From Arcticibacterium sp047623945 (lineage in GTDB: Bacteria; Bacteroidota; Bacteroidia; Cytophagales; Spirosomataceae), in assembly GCA_047623945.1 (NCBI GenBank), contig JBLHOT010000059.1, forward strand, positions 1 to 22,400: a stretch of DNA of 22,400 nucleotides, given 5' to 3'. Positions 14,308 through 22,400 of the stretch are shown in pieces. The notes below the pieces were generated by a model. The model did no database searches and was not told the DNA's origin. It was given only the letters and a program-made list of their open reading frames with translations. Position numbers and translations under genes: made by a program. Numbering within the stretch: the stretch's first letter is position 1; every line of letters starts with the position of its first letter.

Positions 14308-16932
14308 TTATATAACCACTGCTGCCTCGACGTTTTCGAAGAGGATATTTTCACCACTCAGCTCCATCATAATCACCGCGTCTTTGTCTATTTCATTTGC
14401 GAGAATCCTCTTAGAAAGTTCATTTAGAACCCTTCTTTGAATTACTCTCTTTAAAGGTCTAGCACCAAAAACTGGATCAAAACCTTCTTCTCCCAATTTG
14501 TCTAAAACTTCTACAGACGCTTCCAAGGTAATGCCTTGTTCTGCCAATCTGTTTTTGATACCGACAAACTGAATCTCCACTATCTGACGTATGTTGCTTC
14601 TGCTTAAAGGGTCAAAGAGAACTATCTCATCTATCCTGTTAAGAAACTCAGGTCTTACAGAAACTTTCAATAATTCCATCACACTATCTTTTGCTTCTTG
14701 CTTATAATACGAGTGCCATGCCTTTTCGTCACCTTTTGACTCTATATATTTTTCTTGAATCAAATGAGACCCAATATTAGAGGTCATAATTATGATGGTA
14801 TTTTTGAAGTTAGCCACCCTACCTTTATTGTCTGTAAGTCGTCCATCATCAAGTACTTGGAGTAGTACATTCCATACATCTGGGTGAGCTTTTTCTATCT
14901 CATCTAATAAGATTACAGAATATGGTTTTCTTCTAACGGCCTCTGTTAATTGTCCGCCCTCATCATAACCCACATATCCAGGAGGAGCTCCTACCAGTCT
15001 ACTCACGGCGTGCCTTTCTTGGTACTCACTCATATCTATCCTCACCATGGCGGTATCGTCATTGAAAAGATATTGAGCTAGCGTTTTGGCTAATTCTGTT
15101 TTACCTACACCTGTGGTTCCTAAAAATAAGAAACTTCCAATAGGCTTTTTAGGGTCTTGCATTCCAGCTCTAGACCTTCTTACTGCATCAGAAACTAACT
15201 CTATAGCTTCTGCTTGGCCTGCCACTCTTTTCTTAAGTTCATCTTCTAAATAAAGTAGTTTCTCTCGTTCGCTTTGAAGCATTTTAGAAACTGGAATTCC
15301 TGTCCATTTTGCTACTACTTCAGCAATGTCTTCAGAAGTTACCTCTTCGTTTATTAAATTTTCTACGTCGCCTCCAGAATGTTTGCTGGCTAAACTTTTA
15401 AGTTTCTCCTCAGATTCTGGTAGTTTACCGTATCTAATTTCTGCTACTTTCCCAAAGTCACCAGAACGCTCCGCCTGTTCGGCTTCAAACTTCAGTTGGT
15501 CTATCTGCTCTTTCAAAACTCTAATCTCATCAACTTTACCTTTCTCGTTTTCCCATTGAGCTTTAAAGGCACTAAACTTCTCATTCAATTCGGCCAATTC
15601 TTTAGAAAGAACCGCTTCTTTTTCTTTATCTTTTTCTCTTCTGATGGCTTCTCGCTCTATTTCAAGCTGCATTATTCTTCTTCTCAGTTCGTCCATTTCG
15701 GCTGGCATAGAATCCATTTCAAGCCTCAATTTAGCCGCAGACTCATCCATTAAGTCAATGGCTTTATCTGGCAAAAACCTATCTGAAATATACCTGCTTG
15801 ATAATTCTACTGCAGAAATAACCGCATCATCCTGAATTCTCACCCCATGATGCACTTCATATTTTTCTTTAATTCCACGTAGAATAGAAATCGCATCTGT
15901 GATATTTGGCTCATCTACTATAACTGACTGAAAACGTCTTTCTAAGGCTTTATCTTTTTCTATGTATTTCTGATACTCCTTAAGCGTTGTTGCACCAATG
16001 GCGTGTAATTCGCCTCTGGCCAATGCAGGCTTCAATAAATTGGCTGCGTCCATTGCTCCTTCGCCTCCCCCGGCACCTATCAATGTGTGTATTTCATCAA
16101 TGAAAAGAATCAACTCCCCATCTGAATCTGTTACTTCTTTAATAACAGCCTTCAATCTTTCCTCAAACTCACCTTTATATTTGGCACCTGCCACCAAAAG
16201 ACCCATATCTAAAGATACCAAAGTCTTAGATTTTAAGTTTTCTGGCACATCACCTTGAACAATTCTTTGAGCTAAACCTTCAACAATAGCCGTTTTACCC
16301 ACACCTGGTTCTCCTATAAGAATCGGATTATTCTTTGTTCTTCTGGATAGAATCTGCAATACTCTACGTATTTCTTCATCACGACCTATAACTGGGTCAA
16401 TTTTTCCTTTTTTTGCCTGCTCATTTAAATTTATGCTGTATCTAGACAGGGCTTGGTATTTATTTTCTGCGTTTTGGTCTTTCACTGGGTTATTTTTTCC
16501 TCTTAATTCTATAATTGCTTTTTCTAATTCCTTTTCACTGAAACCCAATTTCTTTAATAATTGAGCTACTTTATCTTTACCTGCCGCTAAAGCAAGGTGA
16601 AGCAATTCCACACTTACGAACTCGTCATCAAAAGACTTTAACTTGGCCTGAGCTGCGGCCAGTGTAGTAGACAAATCATTTCCTAGAAATGGCTGCCCAC
16701 CACCTCCACTTACTTTAGGATAACTACTTACTATTTCCTCCAAACCGCTCAAAAGACCATTTTCTTGCAAGCCCATTTGGGCAAATAAATAGGACGAAGT
16801 ATTTGGGTCTTGCTCTATCAATGCTTTTAGCAAATGACCAGGTTCTACAGCCTGTTGATTATTCCCTTGAGCAATTTGCACTGCCTGCTGAATTACCTCT
16901 TGAGCCTTTATGGTATATTGATTTAAATTCAT
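14308..16932 (-). CDS. clpB: ClpB disaggregase (Hsp100 AAA+ chaperone)
   Basis: Cytoplasmic hexameric ATPase that pulls proteins out of aggregates together with DnaK. The protein is 874 residues, normal length for the family. The N-domain is at 1-145. AAA-1 has Walker A GEPGVGKT (207-214) and Walker B LILFIDE (274-280). The coiled-coil middle domain, at about 400-530, is what distinguishes ClpB from ClpA/ClpC. AAA-2 has Walker A GTTGVGKT (605-612), pore loop GYVG (652-655), Walker B VILLDE (673-678) and the arginine region RPEFLNRIDEI. The start at MNLNQYTIKAQE is the usual ClpB N-terminus. It stands alone, with its own terminator and two dyads upstream that could be control sites. Confidence 0.97.
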   Translation of the reverse strand: MNLNQYTIKAQEVIQQAVQIAQGNNQQAVEPGHLLKALIEQDPNTSSYLFAQMGLQENGLLSGLEEIVSSYPKVSGGGGQPFLGNDLSTTLAAAQAKLKSFDDEFVSVELLHLALAAGKDKVAQLLKKLGFSEKELEKAIIELRGKNNPVKDQNAENKYQALSRYSINLNEQAKKGKIDPVIGRDEEIRRVLQILSRRTKNNPILIGEPGVGKTAIVEGLAQRIVQGDVPENLKSKTLVSLDMGLLVAGAKYKGEFEERLKAVIKEVTDSDGELILFIDEIHTLIGAGGGEGAMDAANLLKPALARGELHAIGATTLKEYQKYIEKDKALERRFQSVIVDEPNITDAISILRGIKEKYEVHHGVRIQDDAVISAVELSSRYISDRFLPDKAIDLMDESAAKLRLEMDSMPAEMDELRRRIMQLEIEREAIRREKDKEKEAVLSKELAELNEKFSAFKAQWENEKGKVDEIRVLKEQIDQLKFEAEQAERSGDFGKVAEIRYGKLPESEEKLKSLASKHSGGDVENLINEEVTSEDIAEVVAKWTGIPVSKMLQSEREKLLYLEDELKKRVAGQAEAIELVSDAVRRSRAGMQDPKKPIGSFLFLGTTGVGKTELAKTLAQYLFNDDTAMVRIDMSEYQERHAVSRLVGAPPGYVGYDEGGQLTEAVRRKPYSVILLDEIEKAHPDVWNVLLQVLDDGRLTDNKGRVANFKNTIIIMTSNIGSHLIQEKYIESKGDEKAWHSYYKQEAKDSVMELLKVSVRPEFLNRIDEIVLFDPLSRSNIRQIVEIQFVGIKNRLAEQGITLEASVEVLDKLGEEGFDPVFGARPLKRVIQRRVLNELSKRILANEIDKDAVIMMELSGENILFENVEAAVVI

Positions 16933-17003
16933 GGTTCTCTATATTTTAATAAAAGTTGTGCTTTTTCAACTCCAATACGATGATAGCACATATCCTTAAG
17001 AAT

Positions 17004-17045
17004 GATTGAAATCATCTCAATCAGATTTGACTTTAAAACGTCAAA
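17004..17045 (-). promoter_or_regulatory. Paired inverted repeats upstream of clpB, candidate operators
   Basis: TTTGAC-N8-GTCAAA (17026-17031, 17040-17045) lies next to GATTGA-N7-TCAATC (17004-17009, 17017-17022), whose left part overlaps the palindrome ATGATT-ga-AATCAT. They lie about 70-110 bp before the clpB start, where a repressor or activator could act. No sigma-32-type or CIRCE sequence was seen. Confidence 0.35.
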
Positions 17046-17282
17046 AAGAATGCTAGGTTAGTATTTCGGAAATATTGGCATACTTAGCAGAGTAGACATC
17101 AATAAATCATGACATAACGTCTTATTTTCAAAGAGTTATAGAATTAAATAGGCGGAATTGTCATGGGAAATTGACAATTGCATTATCAATTTTCATATAA
17201 ATAAATTCACGAAAATCCCTTTTATAATTTTCAGCATAATAGTTGAGTTCAATATTGGGCATAAAACTCAATTACTAAAATT
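17046..17282. other. Intergenic region after the glycan operon, with two hairpins
   Basis: TTGAGTT/AACTCAA (17243-17249, 17265-17271) lies just past the operon's last stop codon. AATTGTC/GACAATT (17156-17162, 17173-17179) lies further on. Both are 7-bp stems without a clear T run on the minus strand. They could end or stabilise the operon mRNA. Nothing else was seen. Confidence 0.4.
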
Positions 17283-18941
17283 TCAATTCTCCCGTCGTTC
17301 TTCTTTAGGATAAAAATCAAACCTATTATGTTCTGTAGGTGTGGCCAAAAGAACTCCTGAGTTGATATTTTTTTTTACCGTTTCTTGGTAAATATGCGAC
17401 ATCCAAGTTTGTTCATAAGGATTATCCCATTTTACATCAAGAAACATTTTCCTATTCCCTTTTTTAGTAACTATTTGAGGCCAGTTACAATAAAACACCT
17501 CGCCGGTGGCGTAGGGAAGTCCATTCATAGCTTTAATATTGCTGAATTTTAAAAACGGAGCATCATTTAAATTATCAGAGACTTTTTTAGGCTTGTCTTT
17601 AAACAATTTCTCTCTTATATGTTGGGGGACATTGTGCCAGCTCCATTGCAATTGATTATCGCCGTAAAACTCTGTAAAATTCAATTTCAAAAAGTCAAAA
17701 CCTTCGTTTTTAATAATTTGTAGTGTCTTTTCATATAGCTTATCTATTTTCCTATTAAATCCATTTCGGCAAGTTGGCTCTTCTCCATTATAAAAAAACA
17801 TGTCGTCTTCAAAGAAGAAATAATAATCATAATCATTTTCTTCTGCATGTTCAGCTACCCATTGTCTTCCTCCGCATATTCCTATATTATCTTTTTGAAT
17901 ATGGACTATCCCGTACTCCTTGCATATCTTTTCATATTGCGGCATAGTAGATTGGTCTGTAGAATTATTTAAGAGTATCCATTTAGGTTTGATAATGAAG
18001 TCTTCATCATACAGTCTCATAGATTCTATCAATATTTCTACTTGCTTCGGGCTGTTATACGTAATAATATAAAGTGCAGTATTTTCTATATTTCCAATTG
18101 AAGCACTTTCGTTTAATGGAACATCTACATTATTTTTAAGATCCTCAAAGAATTTAGCAATAAAGCCATTTTCTTCAATTGCAAAATATTGAAACTGCTC
18201 AGGATATTTATACAACAATATGGTAAATAGGGATTCTTCTGTCCCCATAAAACCCTCATTTAAAGTGCTCCCGAGTAGCTCATAGTATTGACCATTAAAT
18301 GATGTAATATCCTCCACCGGCCCTCCGAAAAAGCCACCTCGACATACTTTATTTACTTCCGCTCCAGCTAATTCATTTAATTTACTAAAAGTAAATCCAT
18401 GTATTTCGCTTGATGCTTCGTAAGGAAATGCAACAAAACTAAATTTATGTATTGCATTAAGTTTATCTACAACCTTATCATGCGTTAAGTACCCAGGATG
18501 TACGGTATTTGTAATTCCTGCGTCTATCCAAAAAAGGTGAGTAGAGTTAAATTTATCTAGCAGTTTTGCATCATGAAGTAGAAAAGGTTTTGACAATACC
18601 AGCGGATTATACATCTCCAATTTGGCTTGTGTAGATTCTTCTAACCAGGAAGCTTGACCATACCATTCTTTATTCGTTCTTATAGCTTGTATTAAATCAA
18701 AAAACTCATTGATAAACCAATCTTGGGACCTTTCAATAAACTGTGTATTTTCTTCCGTTCTAACATTAAACACAAAATCCCTCAGGCTTTTATCACCAAA
18801 AACTATCAAGTTATTTGGAGCTTCCAGCAATTGCTTGAATTTTTCTAAGTAAACCTCATAACTACGAGACCATCCTTCTGATAGGTCACCTCTTTTTATA
18901 TCCCACAATCCTGTAACAAGCGTAACTTTGGTATTGGTCAT
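17283..18941 (-). CDS. HtrL/YibB-like domain fused to a GT2-like glycosyltransferase
   Basis: 552-residue cytoplasmic protein with two parts. Residues 1-275 resemble the HtrL/YibB family (VTLVTGLWDIKRGDL, HLFWIDAG at 135-142, RGGFFGGP at 201-208), a family found in surface polysaccharide loci. Residues ~287-540 look like a GT-A glycosyltransferase: TALYIITYNSPKQVEILIES, ILLNNSTDQS, NIGICGGRQW, and FFFEDDMFF with Asp379/Asp380 as a probable metal-binding DxD-like site. The order suggests a bifunctional glycan enzyme; donor and acceptor are unknown. It is the last gene of a three-gene operon, 3 nt after the carbamoyltransferase stop codon. The split between domains is my estimate. Confidence 0.7.
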   Translation of the reverse strand: MTNTKVTLVTGLWDIKRGDLSEGWSRSYEVYLEKFKQLLEAPNNLIVFGDKSLRDFVFNVRTEENTQFIERSQDWFINEFFDLIQAIRTNKEWYGQASWLEESTQAKLEMYNPLVLSKPFLLHDAKLLDKFNSTHLFWIDAGITNTVHPGYLTHDKVVDKLNAIHKFSFVAFPYEASSEIHGFTFSKLNELAGAEVNKVCRGGFFGGPVEDITSFNGQYYELLGSTLNEGFMGTEESLFTILLYKYPEQFQYFAIEENGFIAKFFEDLKNNVDVPLNESASIGNIENTALYIITYNSPKQVEILIESMRLYDEDFIIKPKWILLNNSTDQSTMPQYEKICKEYGIVHIQKDNIGICGGRQWVAEHAEENDYDYYFFFEDDMFFYNGEEPTCRNGFNRKIDKLYEKTLQIIKNEGFDFLKLNFTEFYGDNQLQWSWHNVPQHIREKLFKDKPKKVSDNLNDAPFLKFSNIKAMNGLPYATGEVFYCNWPQIVTKKGNRKMFLDVKWDNPYEQTWMSHIYQETVKKNINSGVLLATPTEHNRFDFYPKEERREN

Positions 18942-18944
18942 GTG

Positions 18945-20525
18945 TTATTTTTTAAAATAGTAATCTGATAATACTAAGCAGTCGAGATTGGTATTATTAT
19001 AAACTGCTATCGCATCAGAATACCTGCTTAAAATAGGTTTACCATTAATGTTAAAAGAGGTATTGAGCAACACACCAATTCCTGAGTATTTTTCAAATTC
19101 TCCAATAAGTTGGTATAACCATGGATTTTGCTCCTGAGTTACTGTTTGCACGCGAGCGGTTCCGTCCACATGTGTGATGGATGTTAGTTTTTCTCTCCAT
19201 TCTTCTTTAACTGTAGGACAAAAGCTCATCCACCTGCTTTCTCCAGAAAAATTAAAATACTTATCTACATCTTCTAACCTAACTACTGGAGCAAAAGGTC
19301 TATACCACTCCCGGTTCTTTACTTTATCATTTAGTACTTCTTTCATATTTGGAAACGCGGGATTACATAGAATACTTCTGTTTCCAAGAGCTCGAGGGCC
19401 TTGTTCAGATCTACCTCTTAAAACACCCACTATTTTCCCATCCGAAAGGTCTTTGGATAGCATAGAAATATCCAAAGCTACAGCCCACTTTTCTTCAACA
19501 TAGGACATCAAAGTATTTCGGTCTAACACTTCAATACCGGCATAGGTTACATCAATAGCATGCTCTGGCTTAATATGGTTTAAGATCATTCCAGTGGCTA
19601 TCCCGCAATCATTAGGGTTTGGCGGGACAAAAACTGGCCTATTTAATGTTAGGCTAAGTTTAGTATTTAGTAAGATATTTAAAGCACAACCCCCAACTAC
19701 AATTAATGGTAAATTAGGGTATCTATCTAAAAAAGGTTGAGCCATTTCCATAAATACATTTTCGAAAGCGATTTGGGATGTTTTAGCTAAATCCCATGCC
19801 AATTGTCCTTCGAGTCTATTTTCAACGTCAAAAACTAATCCTGTTAGCTTACTTAAATCTTCTAAATATATTAGATAATTTCTCCCATCAGGCTTTCTGC
19901 GATAATAATGCTCAAAATGGGGCAACCAATCTGTATTTAGGTTTCCATATGAACATAAACCCATTATTTTCCCTGGGTAAACTAAGTTTCCAATACTAAG
20001 AGCTGGTTCTTTTCGAATATCCTTTAAATAATCACCAAAACTCATGTATGGGAATCCTAAATCTAAATCGTACTTTTCTAGTAATTTAATGCTGGTACGA
20101 TTTTCGGCCAGATAAAAGTTAAAGAAACCATCGTTTCCTCCACCGTCAAATGACATAATCAAAGCCTCTTTGTAGTTTGTCTGATAAAACCCACAAGCAG
20201 CGTGACTTAGATGATGTAAACATTCTACATACTTTTTAGCAGGAATGAGTTTTTGATAATGAGTGATAACATTATCTTCAATTGCATCAGTATTTAAATA
20301 ATAGCAAGTTTCAAATTCTGAAATGCCGTGTTCTTCCTCTATATATTTAAGTATATGCTTTATCAAAAAAGGTCTTGTAAATGAAGGAAGATATTGTGTA
20401 TAGCCTGCGTTTTTGCTGGATAAAAACCTTTCTATTTCTATTACAGTAATAAGTTCCCCTTCTTTTTCAACCGCTATGGCTGCATTATGTGAACCATAGA
20501 ATGAGATATTTGCCATATTACCCAT
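18945..20525 (-). CDS. NodU/CmcH-family O-carbamoyltransferase
   Basis: 526 residues. The enzyme family forms carbamoyl-adenylate from carbamoyl phosphate and ATP and moves the carbamoyl group to a hydroxyl, often on a sugar. The Kae1-like N-terminal part has SFYGSHNAA (8-16), the metal-site motif HHLSHAA (104-110), SFDGGGNDG, KIMGLCSYG, GGCALN (278-283) and PPNPNDCG (301-308). The C-terminal YrdC-like part has GRSEQGPRALGNRSIL (371-386), NREWYRPFAP (404-413) and LNTSFNINGKPI (487-498). All key motifs are intact. Its ATG shares one base with the stop of the GlcNAc transferase (TAATG), so the two are translationally coupled. A glycan made by its neighbours is the likely acceptor. Met4 is another possible start. 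Confidence 0.92.
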   Translation of the reverse strand: MGNMANISFYGSHNAAIAVEKEGELITVIEIERFLSSKNAGYTQYLPSFTRPFLIKHILKYIEEEHGISEFETCYYLNTDAIEDNVITHYQKLIPAKKYVECLHHLSHAACGFYQTNYKEALIMSFDGGGNDGFFNFYLAENRTSIKLLEKYDLDLGFPYMSFGDYLKDIRKEPALSIGNLVYPGKIMGLCSYGNLNTDWLPHFEHYYRRKPDGRNYLIYLEDLSKLTGLVFDVENRLEGQLAWDLAKTSQIAFENVFMEMAQPFLDRYPNLPLIVVGGCALNILLNTKLSLTLNRPVFVPPNPNDCGIATGMILNHIKPEHAIDVTYAGIEVLDRNTLMSYVEEKWAVALDISMLSKDLSDGKIVGVLRGRSEQGPRALGNRSILCNPAFPNMKEVLNDKVKNREWYRPFAPVVRLEDVDKYFNFSGESRWMSFCPTVKEEWREKLTSITHVDGTARVQTVTQEQNPWLYQLIGEFEKYSGIGVLLNTSFNINGKPILSRYSDAIAVYNNTNLDCLVLSDYYFKK

Positions 20526-21787
20526 TACAATTTGCCTTCAATTCTATCACACCAACCCTTTGATTTTGAATACGGCCAAACTCGCCATTTTGAAGGAAGT
20601 GGCCCGTTATATTTTCTCCAGATATTTAACCAATCTTCCTTTGTACTAAAAAGCTGATTTACTTCATCTTTATCCGCGTCTTTTCTATATAAATCAGCTC
20701 CGTTTTCGTCAAGAAAAGCAACTACTAAAAATTCATAATCTTTTTCTGGTAAAGATGTTTTATGTATGTCAATACAATGCTCGAAAATACAAATAAATGA
20801 ATTTTCATAATCTTCAACCACTGGATTCGGTGCTAATTTATGATCAAGGGTATGCTGTTGAACTCCTCTATCTATAAATCTAATTCCCGAATATTTTTCA
20901 TATTCTACAAGAGTTCGTTCAAACCCCAAACCGTAGATTCCAAAATCATTTTTAATCTCTTCCCCGTCTATGCCCAATAGCTGCTTCACCCTTTTGTGAG
21001 TATACTTATTTGTTACAGACCATGTCTCCTTGTCTTCCCAGTGTTTTGTCCTTCCTTTTCTAGTATATTCATGCCAAGCTACAATCTTATGAGGATGATA
21101 TAAGTCATACCCATGTGTGTAAGCTCTCACCGCTATACTAATTTCTTCTCCATGAAAATAAAATGAAGGGTCGTGTTGAACTTCTTTAGAAAACGCACCG
21201 ACTGTAAATGCAAAGTGTGCCGAATAAAATCTAGCAGGTATGGGATGTGTAAGAGATTTTGACTGCTCTATGGTTGATGGCATAAAAAATACGATTCCTT
21301 CAGGTGTAAATCTATCAAAATTCATTTTCCATGGTTCTTGAGCTCGACCTTCTGGGTCATTATCTGGCTCAAAAGAGGGTATATACGAAGTTAATAAAGG
21401 CTTTTTTATACCTTGTTCTTGAAGAGTTTCTAACATATTAATTAAAATGACATCCCAGCCTTCTACAAACCTATGGTGGGAGTCTAATTGAAACGTGTAT
21501 TTTTCCCCATTATAGTGCTGCTGCACTAAGTTTCTAGCCCAACATACTCCTTCTGCTTCTTCAAAAGGTATCTTAATTATATTTACTCTTTTATCCGAAA
21601 GGTATTTATCTAGATTATCCCAGACATCTTCTTCTGAAGTTTGCCAGGCTATGGTAACTCTCAAATTATCAGGAAAATCAGCTTCTCCAAATAAATCATC
21701 CAAGGTTGGTACTAATTGAGGGTCTCTGTAACTCGCAATCTGTACAAAGATTGTATCCTCATTTAAAACAGGCCTTTCTTTAAACAT
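20525..21787 (-). CDS. GT60-like GlcNAc transferase (Skp1-GlcNAc transferase family)
   Basis: 420 residues. The N-terminal 260 match the GlcNAc transferase family that includes the Dictyostelium Skp1 enzyme: IFVQIASYRDPQLVPTL (13-29), WARNLVQQHY, the metal-binding YTFQLDSHHRF (97-107, Asp102-x-His104), then HGEEISIAVRAYTHGYDLYHP (212-232) and AWHEYTRKG (237-245). It would add a sugar, probably GlcNAc from UDP-GlcNAc, to a protein or glycan hydroxyl. The C-terminal 130 residues (FICIFEHCIDIH, YEFLVVAFLD, then a Trp-rich end) form a separate beta-rich domain of unknown role. It is the first gene of the operon, with a plausible promoter just upstream. Confidence 0.82.
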   Translation of the reverse strand: MFKERPVLNEDTIFVQIASYRDPQLVPTLDDLFGEADFPDNLRVTIAWQTSEEDVWDNLDKYLSDKRVNIIKIPFEEAEGVCWARNLVQQHYNGEKYTFQLDSHHRFVEGWDVILINMLETLQEQGIKKPLLTSYIPSFEPDNDPEGRAQEPWKMNFDRFTPEGIVFFMPSTIEQSKSLTHPIPARFYSAHFAFTVGAFSKEVQHDPSFYFHGEEISIAVRAYTHGYDLYHPHKIVAWHEYTRKGRTKHWEDKETWSVTNKYTHKRVKQLLGIDGEEIKNDFGIYGLGFERTLVEYEKYSGIRFIDRGVQQHTLDHKLAPNPVVEDYENSFICIFEHCIDIHKTSLPEKDYEFLVVAFLDENGADLYRKDADKDEVNQLFSTKEDWLNIWRKYNGPLPSKWRVWPYSKSKGWCDRIEGKL

Positions 21788-21856
21788 AACTACTTAATAA
21801 ATTTTATCATTTTCCCTTCCTGACATACCCTTAACTTCACTAAAAAATACAAATCC

Positions 21857-21886
21857 AAAAACTATTCAACTGAATACTCCGAACAA
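21857..21886 (-). promoter_or_regulatory. Candidate promoter of the glycan operon
   Basis: On the minus strand TTG (21886-21884) is followed after 19 bp by TAGTTTTT (21864-21857), close to the Bacteroidota pattern of TTG at -33 and TAnnTTTG at -7. A start near 21850 would leave a leader of about 60 nt. The rest of 21788-22068 is AT-rich and otherwise shows only the -7 box listed at 22020. Confidence 0.4.
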
Positions 21887-22019
21887 TTAGGTTTTATGTC
21901 CTTTACTATCATAGAATTAAATCCACCTACCTACTAATTCGCTTTGTGCATGCTTAATATTGGTATCATTTTTTTGCTAAATTATATTAACCATAATAGC
22001 ATATTGCAGATTATCAAAA

Positions 22020-22027
22020 TAAATTTG
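22020..22027 (+). promoter_or_regulatory. Candidate -7 box of the broken gene at 22069
   Basis: TAAATTTG matches TAnnTTTG exactly, 41 bp before the ATG at 22069. A TTG lies 13 bp upstream (22004-22006), closer than usual for a -33 box. Confidence 0.35.
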
Positions 22028-22068
22028 AAGGATATATAATTAAATATTAAAGCCGAAATTAAGAATTT

Positions 22069-22400
22069 ATGAAAATTAAGATTGGGTATCAAAACCCAAA
22101 ATCAACATCGTGGTCAATAACACATGTGTTTAAAAAATTTCATGATTATTGTTTAAACAGTGTTGAGGGGTTTTATTTTGAATATTTTGACTATGATAAT
22201 CTTTTCGATGGTAATCCCTCTGGGAATTATTCCCCACATAATATGCGTATTATAAATGAGGAGAATGGAAAATTTGTAACTATTCAGGTACACTAAGTTG
22301 AGCAATATTCTTGGCGATTTGAAAGATATTACCTCCGTTTTTTATTATTGTGTCGAATACTGACCTGACGACTGCGAAGTCTATTGCTTTTTGGATAGAG
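22069..22400 (+). pseudogene. Frameshifted gene of unknown family, 5' part (runs off window end)
   Basis: The first frame codes 75 residues (MKIKIGYQNPKSTSWS, then VEGFYFEYFDYDNLFDG, NYSPHNMRIINEENGKF) and stops at 22294. The +1 frame from 22292 continues in protein-like fashion (KLSNILGDLKDITSVFYY, VEY), meets TGA at 22361, and then still reads PDDCEVYCFLDR to the window edge. This looks like a longer protein broken by a single-base indel near 22290 and a nonsense codon at 22361. The family is not recognised. It is divergent from the glycan operon and may have belonged to the same sugar-modification locus. A sequencing error could explain one lesion but less easily both. Confidence 0.6.

Noticed and set aside
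15326..16258. Several plus-strand ORFs inside clpB
   Set aside because: They are antisense shadows of a complete, well conserved clpB.
1..22400. CRISPR array, tRNA or rRNA genes
   Set aside because: No regularly spaced repeats, no tRNA T-arm/anticodon patterns and no rRNA segments were recognised on either strand by eye.

Overview
The window looks like a chromosome segment of an AT-rich Bacteroidota bacterium, probably of the order Cytophagales. The indications are near-absent Shine-Dalgarno sites, several TAnnTTTG-type -7 promoter boxes, short lipoprotein signals, a secreted beta-helix protein of the Bacteroidota type, and a PIN-PhoH protein. The genus cannot be fixed from sequence alone.

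Layout, left to right. 1-412 (minus): 5' end of a secreted beta-helix protein gene. 413-1153: gene-free and full of short perfect hairpins, ending in a long imperfect hairpin. 1154-3146 (minus): a two-gene unit, an RsbQ-type alpha/beta hydrolase followed by a PAS histidine kinase. 3507-4964 (minus) and 5165-7309 (plus): a divergent pair of sugar genes, a Tat-exported Gfo/Idh/MocA oxidoreductase and a secreted alpha-galactosidase-like glycoside hydrolase. 7588-9381: a lipoprotein with a possible Cys-His-Asp protease-like centre, followed by a decayed second copy of the glycoside hydrolase tail. 9615-10619: a membrane protein, convergent with a minus-strand unit of PIN-PhoH ATPase and lipoprotein hydrolase. 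12825-13370: a small lipoprotein.

13371-14307 has no convincing gene. It carries a 202-bp MITE-like element with 12-bp terminal inverted repeats and a 5-bp target duplication, a hairpin-rich block, and two tandem ~105-bp repeats around the clpB terminator. clpB (minus) follows, with dyads upstream.

17283-21787 (minus) is a tight three-gene operon: GT60-like GlcNAc transferase, NodU/CmcH-family O-carbamoyltransferase, and an HtrL-like plus GT2-like fusion. It probably builds and carbamoylates a glycan. A divergent gene at 22069 appears broken by a frameshift and a stop.

The leads most worth following are the RsbQ/PAS-kinase pair (a possible small-molecule sensing route), the glycosyl/carbamoyl operon, the MITE-like element, the duplicated hydrolase tail, and the structured gene-free block at 455-893.
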